A stretch of 43,456 nt of DNA from Gemmatimonadota bacterium (GCA_028873595.1 JAPPOV010000019.1:1-43456), one strand, 5' to 3'; shown: positions 1 through 6,448, numbered from the stretch's first letter. A program made the numbers and translations. The notes: generated from the sequence alone by a model not told the origin.

Positions 1-411
1 GTCTCCGACCCAATGGCCCTGAGTGACTGACACACGGATCAGATCTCCATCCTGCTCATAAATTCCTAGGATGTCCGCCCCCGGGTCCTCTGAGGCCCAT
101 TCATTCTGTCGGTGATCCCAGACCATTGGCGATGCAGAGGGATCAAGGTCGAATGTCCCGGACCACAGTTCTGTGCGATCAGAGCCATAGGTTGTATAGC
201 TCAGGTCACCTCTGAACCGCACGAAGTCAGCTTCACCTGTGCTGCCCAAAGGAGCGATGGGAGTGATTTGCCATAGTCCAACAAAGTCTTCGAGTGCCTG
301 ACCTGTATCCAACATTTCTTCGGAGGTCGCTGTACTCGGCTCAGGACTCACCTCTGAGTTACAACCAGCCAGTAAGAGTAGTCCGACGCCTAGCAATAAT
401 TCTTTCTTCAT
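1..411 (-). CDS. Partial lipoprotein, TIGR03067-like domain (C-terminus beyond window)
   Basis: The frame is open from ATG at 411 to the window edge (137 codons), so the C-terminus is missing. A GGAGG sits 8 nt before the ATG. The N-terminus is a short lipoprotein signal (MKKELLLGVGLLLLAGC, lipobox LAGC, Cys17), so the product should be an envelope lipoprotein. After a Ser/Thr/Glu-rich linker the body has a GxW start (VGLWQITPI), a DLDPSASPMVWDH stretch and GIYEQDGDLIRVSVT. This order resembles the TIGR03067 family (GTW...D...P...D...GIYxxDGDxLxxC), whose function is unknown. The family assignment is by motif memory. Transcription probably starts in the dispersed upstream element at 426-475. 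Confidence 0.75.
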   Translation of the reverse strand, partial: MKKELLLGVGLLLLAGCNSEVSPEPSTATSEEMLDTGQALEDFVGLWQITPIAPLGSTGEADFVRFRGDLSYTTYGSDRTELWSGTFDLDPSASPMVWDHRQNEWASEDPGADILGIYEQDGDLIRVSVTQGHWVGD

Positions 412-425
412 ATCAGGACCTCCAT

Positions 426-475
426 CAGCGTGTAACCTGCCAGTAAATGACAGACGGGGATCTAGGCTGTCAAAG
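426..475 (-). promoter_or_regulatory. Dispersed upstream element, copy 1
   Basis: A 50-bp element starting 14 bp before the start codon of the lipoprotein gene at 411. Read on the minus strand it runs TTTGACAG, TAGATCCCCG, CTGTCATTTACTGGCAG, GGTTACACGC. It contains the near-inverted repeat CTGTCA-N5-TGGCAG. The 50-bp length and blocks recur at 1189-1238 and 6298-6347. TTGACA suggests a -35 box, but no good -10 box lies 16-18 bp downstream, so promoter, operator or mixed function is unresolved. Confidence 0.6.
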
Positions 476-479
476 AAAG

Positions 480-520
480 AACCCGTCTCCCCCATGTGTG
501 GAGAGACGGGTTTGTCTTTA
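480..520 (-). terminator. Bidirectional terminator hairpin, CCCGTCTC family (copy A)
   Basis: AACCCGTCTC (480-489) pairs with GAGACGGGTT (503-512). T-rich runs lie on both outer sides (TTTGTCTTT on plus; TTCTTTCTTTG read on minus), so it can work in either direction. It lies downstream of the minus-strand lipoprotein gene ending at 681. The same stem recurs at 5390, 9234 and 10366. Confidence 0.75.
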
Positions 521-527
521 TGAGGCA

Positions 528-568
528 GAGTCGCCGGATATCGTGGTCAGGGTGATGGAGGACTGACG
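528..568 (-). repeat. 41-bp dispersed repeat block, copy A
   Basis: Read on plus it contains GAGTCGCCGGATATCGTGGT followed by CAGGGT and AGGACTGACG. It matches 5437-5477 at 38 of 41 positions, and a weaker relative lies at 10418-10459. In both strong copies it abuts the CCCGTCTC terminator with a similar short spacer. On the minus strand one frame of both copies reads SS-x-TLTTISGDSA, so it may descend from the 3' end of a coding region; that is inference. Confidence 0.65.
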
Positions 569-680
569 GGCACCAGCGGCGATCACCTAGACGTATATCA
601 CCCAGCTATCACACCTATACCTACTAGGTAGGGTCCTACCCGTACGCCTATACCTGCTCTGCCCCTGTGCTGATCTAATC

Positions 681-1175
681 TCAGCCTTCTCCGCGCGTTG
701 CAGGTCCCATAGCAAACATCTTCCAGCTACCATCGTCGTTACCCCAGTAGTAGAGGCTACGGCCCTGGAAAATGATTTCGTCTTGGCCGTTATAGCGGGT
801 GAAATCGACGTCCGTGTAATAGACATTAGAGGCGATCCTGTGGACGTCGAGCCGATCAATCGTGCTGTACGCGTAGCCTTCCTGAATGTTTGCTTTGTCC
901 GACCTGTAGCTCTCGATCAGCTCGTCGACGGTGGTCGCAATTCGGGTCGGGGCGATTCCGTTACTGCTACTACTCCGACGCATAACGGGGACTTGGAACT
1001 GGGCAGCAATTCCCTCGAAATCGTTGTCGATATAGGCCTGCACGTAGGCCATGTAAGCCTCTTCGATCTGCTGAACGTTTGGGTCCGCAGCAGCCTCACT
1101 TGTATCGATTGCTTGAGGCTCCGCGACACAACCTGAAGCAAGCAGGAGCGCAGGGATAAGGAATCGGGCTTTCAT
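681..1175 (-). CDS. Lipoprotein with SnoaL/NTF2-like fold (putative)
   Basis: 164 aa from ATG at 1175, preceded by GGAGAT. The signal MKARFLIPALLLASGC has lipobox ASGC (Cys16). The mature part begins with an acidic linker and then EEAYMAYVQAYIDNDFEGIA, the helix that opens SnoaL/NTF2-like proteins, and continues with strand-rich sequence ending in SLYYWGNDDGSWKMFAMGP, a common ending of that fold (strand with a W). No catalytic residues can be named; such proteins bind small ligands or are fold-only domains. It is a single gene between two copies of the dispersed intergenic elements, with a terminator at 480-520 behind it. Confidence 0.7.
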   Translation of the reverse strand: MKARFLIPALLLASGCVAEPQAIDTSEAAADPNVQQIEEAYMAYVQAYIDNDFEGIAAQFQVPVMRRSSSSNGIAPTRIATTVDELIESYRSDKANIQEGYAYSTIDRLDVHRIASNVYYTDVDFTRYNGQDEIIFQGRSLYYWGNDDGSWKMFAMGPATRGEG

Positions 1176-1188
1176 ATCAGATCTCCGT

Positions 1189-1238
1189 CAGCGTATAACC
1201 TGCCAGTAGATGACAGGCGGGGATCTAAGCTGTCAAAG
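1189..1238 (-). promoter_or_regulatory. Dispersed upstream element, copy 2
   Basis: 50 bp, 13 bp before the ATG at 1175. Blocks on the minus strand: TTTGACAGC, TTAGATCCCCG, CTGTCATCTACTGGCAG, GGTTATACGC. The whole 81-bp gap between this gene and the stop of the next gene (1257) is mostly this element, so it probably carries the promoter. Confidence 0.6.
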
Positions 1239-1256
1239 CTGGGGACCCTCCAGTCG

Positions 1257-1583
1257 TCACTTAGGATCTTCAACCAGACTTATTTCGTGATAATAGATTT
1301 TGCTCCCACGCCATAGTTGGACGATGGAGCATTGCCCGGTGTACTCACCTGTCATCCTCTCATACGTCACCGCACAGTCGTCATTTTCATAGATGATTCT
1401 GAAGTCAGAGGAAACGGTGTCTTCATCAAGCACCATCTCTGTCAGTAAGTCACGCGCTTCTTGACCCTTCATCGTTCGGTTCTCATGAAGGATTCTCATC
1501 TCATAGTCGTCTGTGAAAAAGCTCAGCACGCCATCTAAGTCCTTCGCCTCCCATACTTCCTGCAACTGTTCCATTTTCGTCAT
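1257..1583 (-). CDS. SnoaL/NTF2-like small protein, cytoplasmic
   Basis: 108 aa from ATG at 1583; an in-frame GTG two codons upstream is less likely because AGGAG lies about 10 nt before the ATG. No signal peptide. The sequence MEQLQEVWEAKDLDGVLSFF followed by TDDYEMRILHENRTMKGQEA is typical of SnoaL-like proteins (helix, F-x-x-D-Y, then a G-x-E/D-A turn). The C-terminal strand ends in IVQLWRGSKIYYHEISLVED, as in that family. No function can be given beyond the fold. Confidence 0.75.
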   Translation of the reverse strand: MTKMEQLQEVWEAKDLDGVLSFFTDDYEMRILHENRTMKGQEARDLLTEMVLDEDTVSSDFRIIYENDDCAVTYERMTGEYTGQCSIVQLWRGSKIYYHEISLVEDPK

Positions 1584-1611
1584 TTGCACCTCTCCTTTGT
1601 TATAGAAAAAA

Positions 1612-1650
1612 GCGCGTAACCTGCCAGTAAATGACAGACGGCGATCTAGG
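1612..1650 (-). promoter_or_regulatory. Dispersed upstream element, copy 3 (shortened)
   Basis: Contains the core CTGTCATTTACTGGCAG and GGTTACGCGC and the TAGATCGCCG block, but the distal TTTGACAG block is replaced by unrelated sequence next to the stop of the upstream gene (1659). It lies 28 bp before the ATG at 1583. Confidence 0.55.
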
Positions 1651-1658
1651 TAGCATTG

Positions 1659-2471
1659 CTAGCGATTCGCGGGGGCTCTCGACAGGCGATCTACCCTAAA
1701 GTTAGAAAACTGGTCTACGTGTCTGTACATAGACATCATGAGCCGATTGTTCTCCTGCCATTGATCGATGATCGCTTCTCGTGCTGCCCGGTGGGCTGAA
1801 TTTTTTCTTCCATGAGCTTCCATCGACTCTGAAGCACTCCTGAACATGTATACCGGCGCATCGGTCCCTAAAGCGCCTCTGAAGACTCTCATCATCAGGT
1901 CGTTTATTCCAACGCTTCGATTGAGTTCGTTCATCCGTTGGACCGCACGCTCGAAGTTTTCTTGTTCGCCCTGCTTGATGTAGACCACCCTGACTGCATG
2001 AAACGGGTTACCGCTAACGGTTTCGTAATCCCAGTTTTCCGGCATGTAATTCAGGCTTCCAAGCTCAGCCCACACCGTGGTCTGTCTCCCTTCCCATGCA
2101 GCACCGAACAGTTCTTGGTCATCTGAACTAAAGGCATCCGCTTTAGCCGTCCGGTCACTCATCAGCTCAAGCACACCATTCAGTCCGGCCTCGGGCACTG
2201 CAGCCAAACGGTACCTCACCGTAGGGCTCTCCCAGTAGATCCCCCAAGAACTTGCAGCGGATGTTTCTCCTTCGTAAATGCGCTGAACCATCTCGAAATA
2301 CTCGGCAAACACCGGTCCAGCACCGCCGATATCATACTTGTCCATCACCATCATATTCGTCGGTTCGGCCATCTGAGCTTCCAGGCTCGAGGCCGAACAC
2401 AAGCAGATCGTCAAGAGGCTGACAAAGAAGACTCGGTGAAGTCTGTGAGCTTGATGGTGCGCCTGCTTCAT
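1659..2471 (-). CDS. Secreted protein of unknown family, tandem paralogue 1
   Basis: 270 aa from ATG at 2471, with GGAG about 9 nt upstream. A signal peptide occupies about residues 1-33 (hydrophobic VFFVSLLTICLCSASSLEA, probable AxA-type cleavage before QMAEP). I do not recognise the family. It is a clear paralogue of the next gene (2703-3470): shared motifs are YRLAAVPEAGLNGVLEL, a GNPFHAVRVVYIKQGEQENF stretch, and MMRVFRGALGTDAPVYMF. The mature protein is mixed alpha/beta and may be a ferredoxin-like stress-type domain repeated twice, but this is a guess. A diverged upstream element (2503-2550) precedes it. Confidence 0.7.
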   Translation of the reverse strand: MKQAHHQAHRLHRVFFVSLLTICLCSASSLEAQMAEPTNMMVMDKYDIGGAGPVFAEYFEMVQRIYEGETSAASSWGIYWESPTVRYRLAAVPEAGLNGVLELMSDRTAKADAFSSDDQELFGAAWEGRQTTVWAELGSLNYMPENWDYETVSGNPFHAVRVVYIKQGEQENFERAVQRMNELNRSVGINDLMMRVFRGALGTDAPVYMFRSASESMEAHGRKNSAHRAAREAIIDQWQENNRLMMSMYRHVDQFSNFRVDRLSRAPANR

Positions 2472-2502
2472 GTTGGATCTCCATCCGCGAGTAAGGTGTA
2501 CT

Positions 2503-2550
2503 GCGTGTATTCTGCTGTTTTTTAACAGACTGCCACTTGACCTGGCAAAG
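2503..2550 (-). promoter_or_regulatory. Dispersed upstream element, diverged copy
   Basis: Read on the minus strand: TTTGCCA, then exactly as in the strong copies 20 nt from TTTG to TCTGT, then CTGTTAAAAAACAGCAG and AATACACGC. Spacing is kept while bases have changed, and CTGTTAAAAAACAG is itself a perfect stem (CTGTT/AACAG). It is followed on the plus strand by AAAGAACCCGTCTCCCC, the left half of the terminator family, without an obvious right half. Confidence 0.45.
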
Positions 2551-2702
2551 AAAGAACCCGTCTCCCCTGGCGTCTCCCGAGCTAGAAGACGATTGAGGCC
2601 TGCCTCTCCTTATCTGAGGGCGGGTCTCTTCGTCACAGGGTCCGAGGACCGTTCAACCGTCGTGTACAAGGAACCTGAAGGCCCTGTGGGCACCCGTAAG
2701 GG

Positions 2703-3470
2703 TTAGTTGTTTGCTCTATGGGACAATTCGTTCACTCTTTGATTCGTGAATACTTCGATACGTCTCGTGGCACCAGTCATGCTATTCCAAGCTTCTTGCC
2801 ATTCGGTCATGATCGGCATCCGAGCCATCTCCCACCGGCTAAACTTTGAGGCCATATCTGACATGCTTTGTGCGTGATTAATGAACAAGAAGGCTGGAGC
2901 AGGAGTTCCAAAATCTCCCCTGTACGCCATGAAAATCGTCTCCCGATCATTACCAACCTGGTTGTCTAGCTCCTGGAGTCTGAGAACTGCATTCTCGAAT
3001 GTTTCGATCTCACTCGGCTTCACTAGGGCGATAACCACTTGAGTGTACGGATTGTTGTATACATGGTCATATCCGAAATCATCTGGCACCATGGATAGGT
3101 CGGGCGCATTGCTGAAAACCATCTGTCTCCTCTGCGCCCAAGACAGGCCCCAAAGTTCTCTCTCTCGGTCTGTGAATTCGTTGGCCCCTTGAATTCTTTC
3201 TCTTCGCACATCCAGGACACCCTGCATCCCCCCTTCAGGAACCGCGGATAGTCTGTAGGCTTCCCGGGGGCTGGCCACGTAAACTCCCCATCCGGCTGCG
3301 TCAGTGCCTTCATACTTTTCTTTCAAGAGTTGGAAGTACTCTTGGAAATGAGGCATCGAAACCCCGTCGTAGCGTTCAAAGATCAACATGCCATCCTCTG
3401 ACATCTGAGCACTCACGGGTGTGTAGGAGAGCATGAGTGCTCCCAACGCGATGGATAATGACCTCTTCAT
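2703..3470 (-). CDS. Secreted protein of unknown family, tandem paralogue 2
   Basis: 255 aa from ATG at 3470, preceded by AAGGAG. The signal peptide is about residues 1-21 (MKRSLSIALGALMLSYTPVSA, cleavage after SA before QMSEDG). The family is unrecognised, but it is homologous over its length to the protein encoded at 1659-2471: YRLSAVPEGGMQGVLDVRRE, a NNPYTQVVIALVKPSEIETF stretch with FENAVLRLQELD, and FMAYRGDFGTPAPAFLF. A TTGACA lies about 40 bp upstream of the start, but the full dispersed element is not present. The two genes are likely a local duplication, separated by 231 bp carrying a terminator half and an upstream element. Confidence 0.72.
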   Translation of the reverse strand: MKRSLSIALGALMLSYTPVSAQMSEDGMLIFERYDGVSMPHFQEYFQLLKEKYEGTDAAGWGVYVASPREAYRLSAVPEGGMQGVLDVRRERIQGANEFTDRERELWGLSWAQRRQMVFSNAPDLSMVPDDFGYDHVYNNPYTQVVIALVKPSEIETFENAVLRLQELDNQVGNDRETIFMAYRGDFGTPAPAFLFINHAQSMSDMASKFSRWEMARMPIMTEWQEAWNSMTGATRRIEVFTNQRVNELSHRANN

Positions 3471-3587
3471 GAGGACTCCTTAGTTGATATTGGCAAAAGC
3501 GTTCGGGCACGGACTGTCGAGCCCTTTATCCCTGTCAACAGACCTCGCCGACCTCCTAAGGAGCGGCGGGGGTCTGCCTGAAACGAG

Positions 3588-3992
3588 CTAGATGTAGCGG
3601 GCAGCGGTTGGCGTGCTCTTTCGAGCCTGCAGGAACAGGTGCGCGCTACCAAATCCGAGAATGACGGCTACCACGAGATCAATCCATTGGGCAGGGAGGT
3701 ATTCCGCGCCGCCCATCAGGGCAGAAGCTCTGAGGTATACGATGTTGAGATTCTGGATTGCGATCCCGACTAGAATCGCTGATGTCGCGCTTCCCGAAGG
3801 AAGCGAGCGTACCATAAAGCACATCACGGAGGAGCCGAGAAGTGCTCCGCCCAGAAAGTCAACGGCAACGTATTCCAAAACGGCCGTATCGCCGTACAGG
3901 TATTCGAAAACGCCCGCTGGGAAAATCAGGAGCACGAGCGCATACCACGCATAAGCCACGCTCGCACCTGTCAAGAGATTCTTGCTGTTCAT
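3588..3992 (-). CDS. Small four-helix inner-membrane protein, unknown function
   Basis: 134 aa from ATG at 3992, with GGAGGA about 3-8 nt upstream. Four hydrophobic segments are visible: YAWYALVLLIFPAGVFEYLY (residues 14-33), LEYVAVDFLGGALLGSSVMCF (about 39-59), ATSAILVGIAIQNLNIVYL (about 69-87) and WIDLVVAVILGFGSAHLFL (about 103-121). The spacing recalls small four-TM families such as DUF4345, but I cannot place it firmly. It is a single gene; the 475 bp upstream are gene-free. Confidence 0.65.
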   Translation of the reverse strand: MNSKNLLTGASVAYAWYALVLLIFPAGVFEYLYGDTAVLEYVAVDFLGGALLGSSVMCFMVRSLPSGSATSAILVGIAIQNLNIVYLRASALMGGAEYLPAQWIDLVVAVILGFGSAHLFLQARKSTPTAARYI

Positions 3993-4467
3993 GGAGGAGA
4001 TTCCCTCAGAAGGGTGGAGAAGAAGACTCGGTGCAGCCTGCGAACCCGGCCGTGTGTGGCCTTCCTGTCAGACCTACGTCGGCGGGCAATCATTGCGGCG
4101 TATAAGATGCCTTTGAAATAGCGACTACATGCTACGGTCTGGCTTTCAGATGTCAATAGTGACGATTAATCGTCAGAACATGACTCTCGGCTTTCAATCG
4201 AGGGGGTAATGGCCCCGCTGTCCAGGTTCTACGCGGAGCGCTCTTTCCAAACTGAGTGTGATGAACAGGTCAGCCACCTCGCCGCAGGTCCCGACGAAGT
4301 CAAATCAAAGAATTGGACGCGAAGCTAGACTCGTGTAATATGTTTTTCCCGTAAGGATCGTGCGTACCGACACCCCGCTGGATAGCGCCTTCATGATACG
4401 AGTGGATCGCTCCGTGTCGTTTCTGATCATTACTAGTCACAATTCTCCTCAACACATAGGGATGTGA
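3993..4467. other. Gene-free stretch between the membrane protein and the XRE regulator
   Basis: No convincing gene in 475 bp. It holds a perfect 16-bp palindrome (4160-4175, listed separately). On the minus strand near 4026-4039 there is an exact 14-nt match (CACCGAGTCTTCTT) to the signal-peptide coding region of the secreted gene at 1659-2471, possibly a remnant. Confidence 0.6.
4160..4175. promoter_or_regulatory. Perfect 16-bp palindrome, candidate operator
   Basis: TGACGATTAATCGTCA is identical to its reverse complement over 16 bp, the form expected for a dimeric repressor site. It is about 290 bp upstream of the XRE-type regulator gene and 168 bp upstream of the minus-strand membrane-protein gene. 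Assignment to the regulator is inference. Confidence 0.4.
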
Positions 4468-4980
4468 GTGGGACACGATACTTTTCGCCATCGCTTAGCG
4501 ATGGCCATTTCCGCGGACGCCCGCAGCCAACGAGAGTTGGCCGACCTACTTGGGGTGACCTCGAGTCAAATCAGCGGTTGGAAGCGCGGGGTTGCTCCGA
4601 AGCCGGAGCTCATCGGATCGGTCATCGATCTCCTACAGATCGATGGCCACTGGCTGATGACAGGCGAAGGTAGGCTGTCCAGAGACGAAGAGCGCGAGAC
4701 GTTGGATCTACGTCTAGATGTCATCGGCAAGGTGGCGGACGGCCGGATTGAGGACGAGACGTTACAGCAGGTTCGCCTCAAGGCTCGTGGCTCACAACGT
4801 GTCACAGAGCTGTCGGACATCGAGAAGCGTATCAGCGAAATCGAGGAGTTTGAGTTTACTCCGATTGCTGAGGCTACTCCCGAAGAGCGCGAGCAGATCT
4901 CGAGACTTTTTGAGAAAGCCAAAGAAGCGGTTTTTGGCTCGTACGCGGTTTCAGTGCCGGAGGGGACAAATGGCGCGTGA
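4468..4980 (+). CDS. XRE/CI-type helix-turn-helix regulator
   Basis: 170 aa from GTG at 4468, with AGGGA about 8 nt upstream. Residues about 5-60 form a Cro/CI-type HTH: FRHRLAMAISADARSQRELA, DLLGVTSSQISGWKRGVAPK, ending with the WLMTGEG motif common to CI-like repressors. The remainder (about 70-170) is acidic and helical, without a recognisable S24 peptidase domain (no Ser/Lys pair seen), so it may be a dimerisation or sensor region rather than a self-cleaving repressor. The next gene overlaps its stop codon by 11 nt, so the two are translated together. The style is that of mobile-element or phage-derived regulators, but no other phage gene is present. Confidence 0.8.
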   Translation: MGHDTFRHRLAMAISADARSQRELADLLGVTSSQISGWKRGVAPKPELIGSVIDLLQIDGHWLMTGEGRLSRDEERETLDLRLDVIGKVADGRIEDETLQQVRLKARGSQRVTELSDIEKRISEIEEFEFTPIAEATPEEREQISRLFEKAKEAVFGSYAVSVPEGTNGA

Positions 4981-5326
4981 AGGCGAAGACTTCTCGCTGG
5001 CGGCGCTCGCTTCTAAAGCGAGGGAGGTGCAGGGCGACAAGATTTACGTGTATCGAGTTTTGAAGCCGTTTGCCGGGCTGCGGCCAGGCACGTGGGTAAT
5101 GGCCGACTACAATGCCGTGGATGTGCAGGCGTTGGTGGCGACGGATCGCGACGACCCGGACAGCGTGATCGGTTTCTGGCCACGAGCGTCCGTACCTCTA
5201 ATCGGCGTGGCCCAGGACCTAGGGCTACTCGAGTGGGACTCGTGCTCCGAACGCGCTTGGAACCTGGCAGCTAGGAGAGGCAGTAATCACTCAAGGTTGC
5301 AACTCATCAGCGGAAGGACAGGCTGA
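4970..5326 (+). CDS. Unknown protein translationally coupled to the XRE regulator
   Basis: 118 aa from ATG at 4970, overlapping the regulator's 3' end (stop at 4978-4980). I do not recognise it. The sequence is soluble: an N-terminal helix (FSLAALASKAREVQ), then IYVYRVLKPFAGLRPGTWVM and a D-x-DDPDSVIGFWPRASVPL segment, likely beta-rich, perhaps an SH3-like small barrel. No transmembrane segment or signal peptide. The coupling suggests a partner of the regulator (co-sensor, toxin or antirepressor are all possible); nothing in the sequence decides. Followed 63 bp later by a strong terminator. Confidence 0.65.
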   Translation: MAREGEDFSLAALASKAREVQGDKIYVYRVLKPFAGLRPGTWVMADYNAVDVQALVATDRDDPDSVIGFWPRASVPLIGVAQDLGLLEWDSCSERAWNLAARRGSNHSRLQLISGRTG

Positions 5327-5389
5327 GGGCTAGTGTGCCGTTCTCGTGCCAACTCGTGTAGGAACCGTCCATAATACCCGACCTGTACG

Positions 5390-5430
5390 ACCCGTCTCTC
5401 CCAAGATTGGAGAGACGGGTTTCTCTATTT
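5390..5430 (+). terminator. Terminator hairpin, CCCGTCTC family (copy B)
   Basis: Perfect 12-bp stem ACCCGTCTCTCC (5390-5401) with GGAGAGACGGGT (5409-5420), 7-nt loop, followed by TTCTCTATTT. It ends the XRE-partner transcript on plus and is followed by the 41-bp repeat block, as in copy A. Confidence 0.85.
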
Positions 5431-5436
5431 GCGGCC

Positions 5437-5477
5437 GAGTCGCCGGATATCGTGGTCAGGGTTGAGGAGGACTGACG
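5437..5477 (-). repeat. 41-bp dispersed repeat block, copy B
   Basis: Matches 528-568 at 38 of 41 positions, and is likewise placed next to a CCCGTCTC terminator. It overlaps the 3' end of the short minus-strand stub at 5456-5512. Confidence 0.65.
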
Positions 5478-5512
5478 ATCAACGCGAGCGACAGCAGTAG
5501 TGCGTTCTTCAT
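5456..5512 (-). pseudogene. Truncated signal-peptide stub
   Basis: An 18-codon frame from ATG at 5512 reads MKNALLLSLALIVSPPQP and then stops inside the 41-bp repeat. The first 14 residues are a plausible export signal core (Lys-Asn, then a Leu-rich run) of the kind seen on neighbouring genes. There is no mature protein. The simplest reading is a gene whose body was lost where the repeat now begins; a genuine short peptide cannot be excluded. Confidence 0.4.
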
Positions 5513-5531
5513 GTCAGTTCTCGGTCACTCA

Positions 5532-6284
5532 TCAGTAATTGGCATTCTTCTCTGATGGCAGCTCGTTTTCGATCCAACCGATGACCTGGCTCACGATCCG
5601 TAAGAGGTCAGATATCTCACGCATGGAATTGTCAGCGAACGATTTCTTAATGCGGAGGAGATTCCTAAACGCGTCAGCGAGTGGGATCTCCGACTCACTG
5701 TAAGGAAGGGCTTCACCAGATTCTCGGTTGAGCCAGAAGTAGGTGTTCAGGCTCCGATTAGTCGCTACAGCCTCAGTGGACCAGTTGTTGATAGTCCAAT
5801 TCACCAAATGTTCGACGGTCCAGTTATATCCGGCGATCTCATCTTCACTAACATCAAGAACGAAGTCATCCCACCCGGACAAGGCAACGCGGAGTTCTCT
5901 GTTTTCGATAAGCGCAAGTCTGCCAGAGTTCGTCAGCATCCGAACGCCACCTGACGACGGGTTTGAGGTTGCCATCAAGGTTGCTCCAAGGAGCAACGTG
6001 TCTGAAGCCAGAGCCATGTGGCCATTCGTTGCACTCGAGGGAATGATCAACAACTCCTCAATACTATCCGCGATACGCTGGTGGATGGCTCGCCAATCCT
6101 CTAAGTGCTTCTTGTTGCGATTCATCTCTTCGAGGACTGTTGTGAGTTCGTCCACAAAGGCACGGTTCTCAGCTCGACTAGAGCCCCAGGCATCCAACCC
6201 AAACGCGATCAGTATGCTTGATACGATTACGAATGCCTGGGTCGCCCTTGAACGGAGCGTTGATCCGCGATTGATCTCTTCCAC
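5532..6284 (-). CDS. Membrane-anchored protein of unknown function (DUF6090-like N-terminus)
   Basis: 250 aa from GTG at 6284, with GGAAAGG 4 nt upstream; no ATG start fits. One N-terminal transmembrane helix (FVIVSSILIAFGLDAWGS, about residues 19-36) is followed by ENRAFVDELTTVLEEMNRNK and a long helical region. The layout (helix ending in DAW, then a charged E-x-x-F-x-x-E-L segment) resembles DUF6090-type proteins, but I am not certain of membership. The remainder is soluble and without known motifs. It is divergent from the TolB/TPR gene at 6449, and its start is 13 bp from a full copy of the dispersed upstream element. Confidence 0.7.
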   Translation of the reverse strand: MEEINRGSTLRSRATQAFVIVSSILIAFGLDAWGSSRAENRAFVDELTTVLEEMNRNKKHLEDWRAIHQRIADSIEELLIIPSSATNGHMALASDTLLLGATLMATSNPSSGGVRMLTNSGRLALIENRELRVALSGWDDFVLDVSEDEIAGYNWTVEHLVNWTINNWSTEAVATNRSLNTYFWLNRESGEALPYSESEIPLADAFRNLLRIKKSFADNSMREISDLLRIVSQVIGWIENELPSEKNANY

Positions 6285-6297
6285 AGTGCCTTTCCGT

Positions 6298-6347
6298 CAG
6301 CGTATAACCTGCCAGTAAATGACAGACGGCGATCTAGGCTGTCAAAG
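6298..6347 (-). promoter_or_regulatory. Dispersed upstream element, copy 4
   Basis: 50-bp copy with all blocks: TTTGACAGC, TAGATCGCCG, CTGTCATTTACTGGCAG, GGTTATACGC. It lies in the 164-bp divergent gap between the minus-strand gene starting at 6284 and the plus-strand gene starting at 6449, so it could affect both. TGACAG and CTGTCA at its two ends also form an inverted pair 13 nt apart. Confidence 0.6.
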
Positions 6348-6448
6348 AGATCCCGCGCCCCCGGGGCGGACAGAAGGGCTTTGATTCCTCTTCTCGGTAA
6401 GCGGCAGTTGCTTGCCACTACGAACGGCAAGAAACCATCTTTTCCGCC

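Noticed and set aside
2470..2706. Plus-strand open frame of 78 codons in the gap between the two secreted paralogues
   Set aside because: It overlaps the start of the 1659-2471 gene and runs through the upstream element and a terminator half; its translation looks random and there is no ribosome-binding site.
4300..4491. Minus-strand 63-codon frame overlapping the regulator's start
   Set aside because: It would overlap the start of the XRE gene; composition is not coding-like and no motif is seen.
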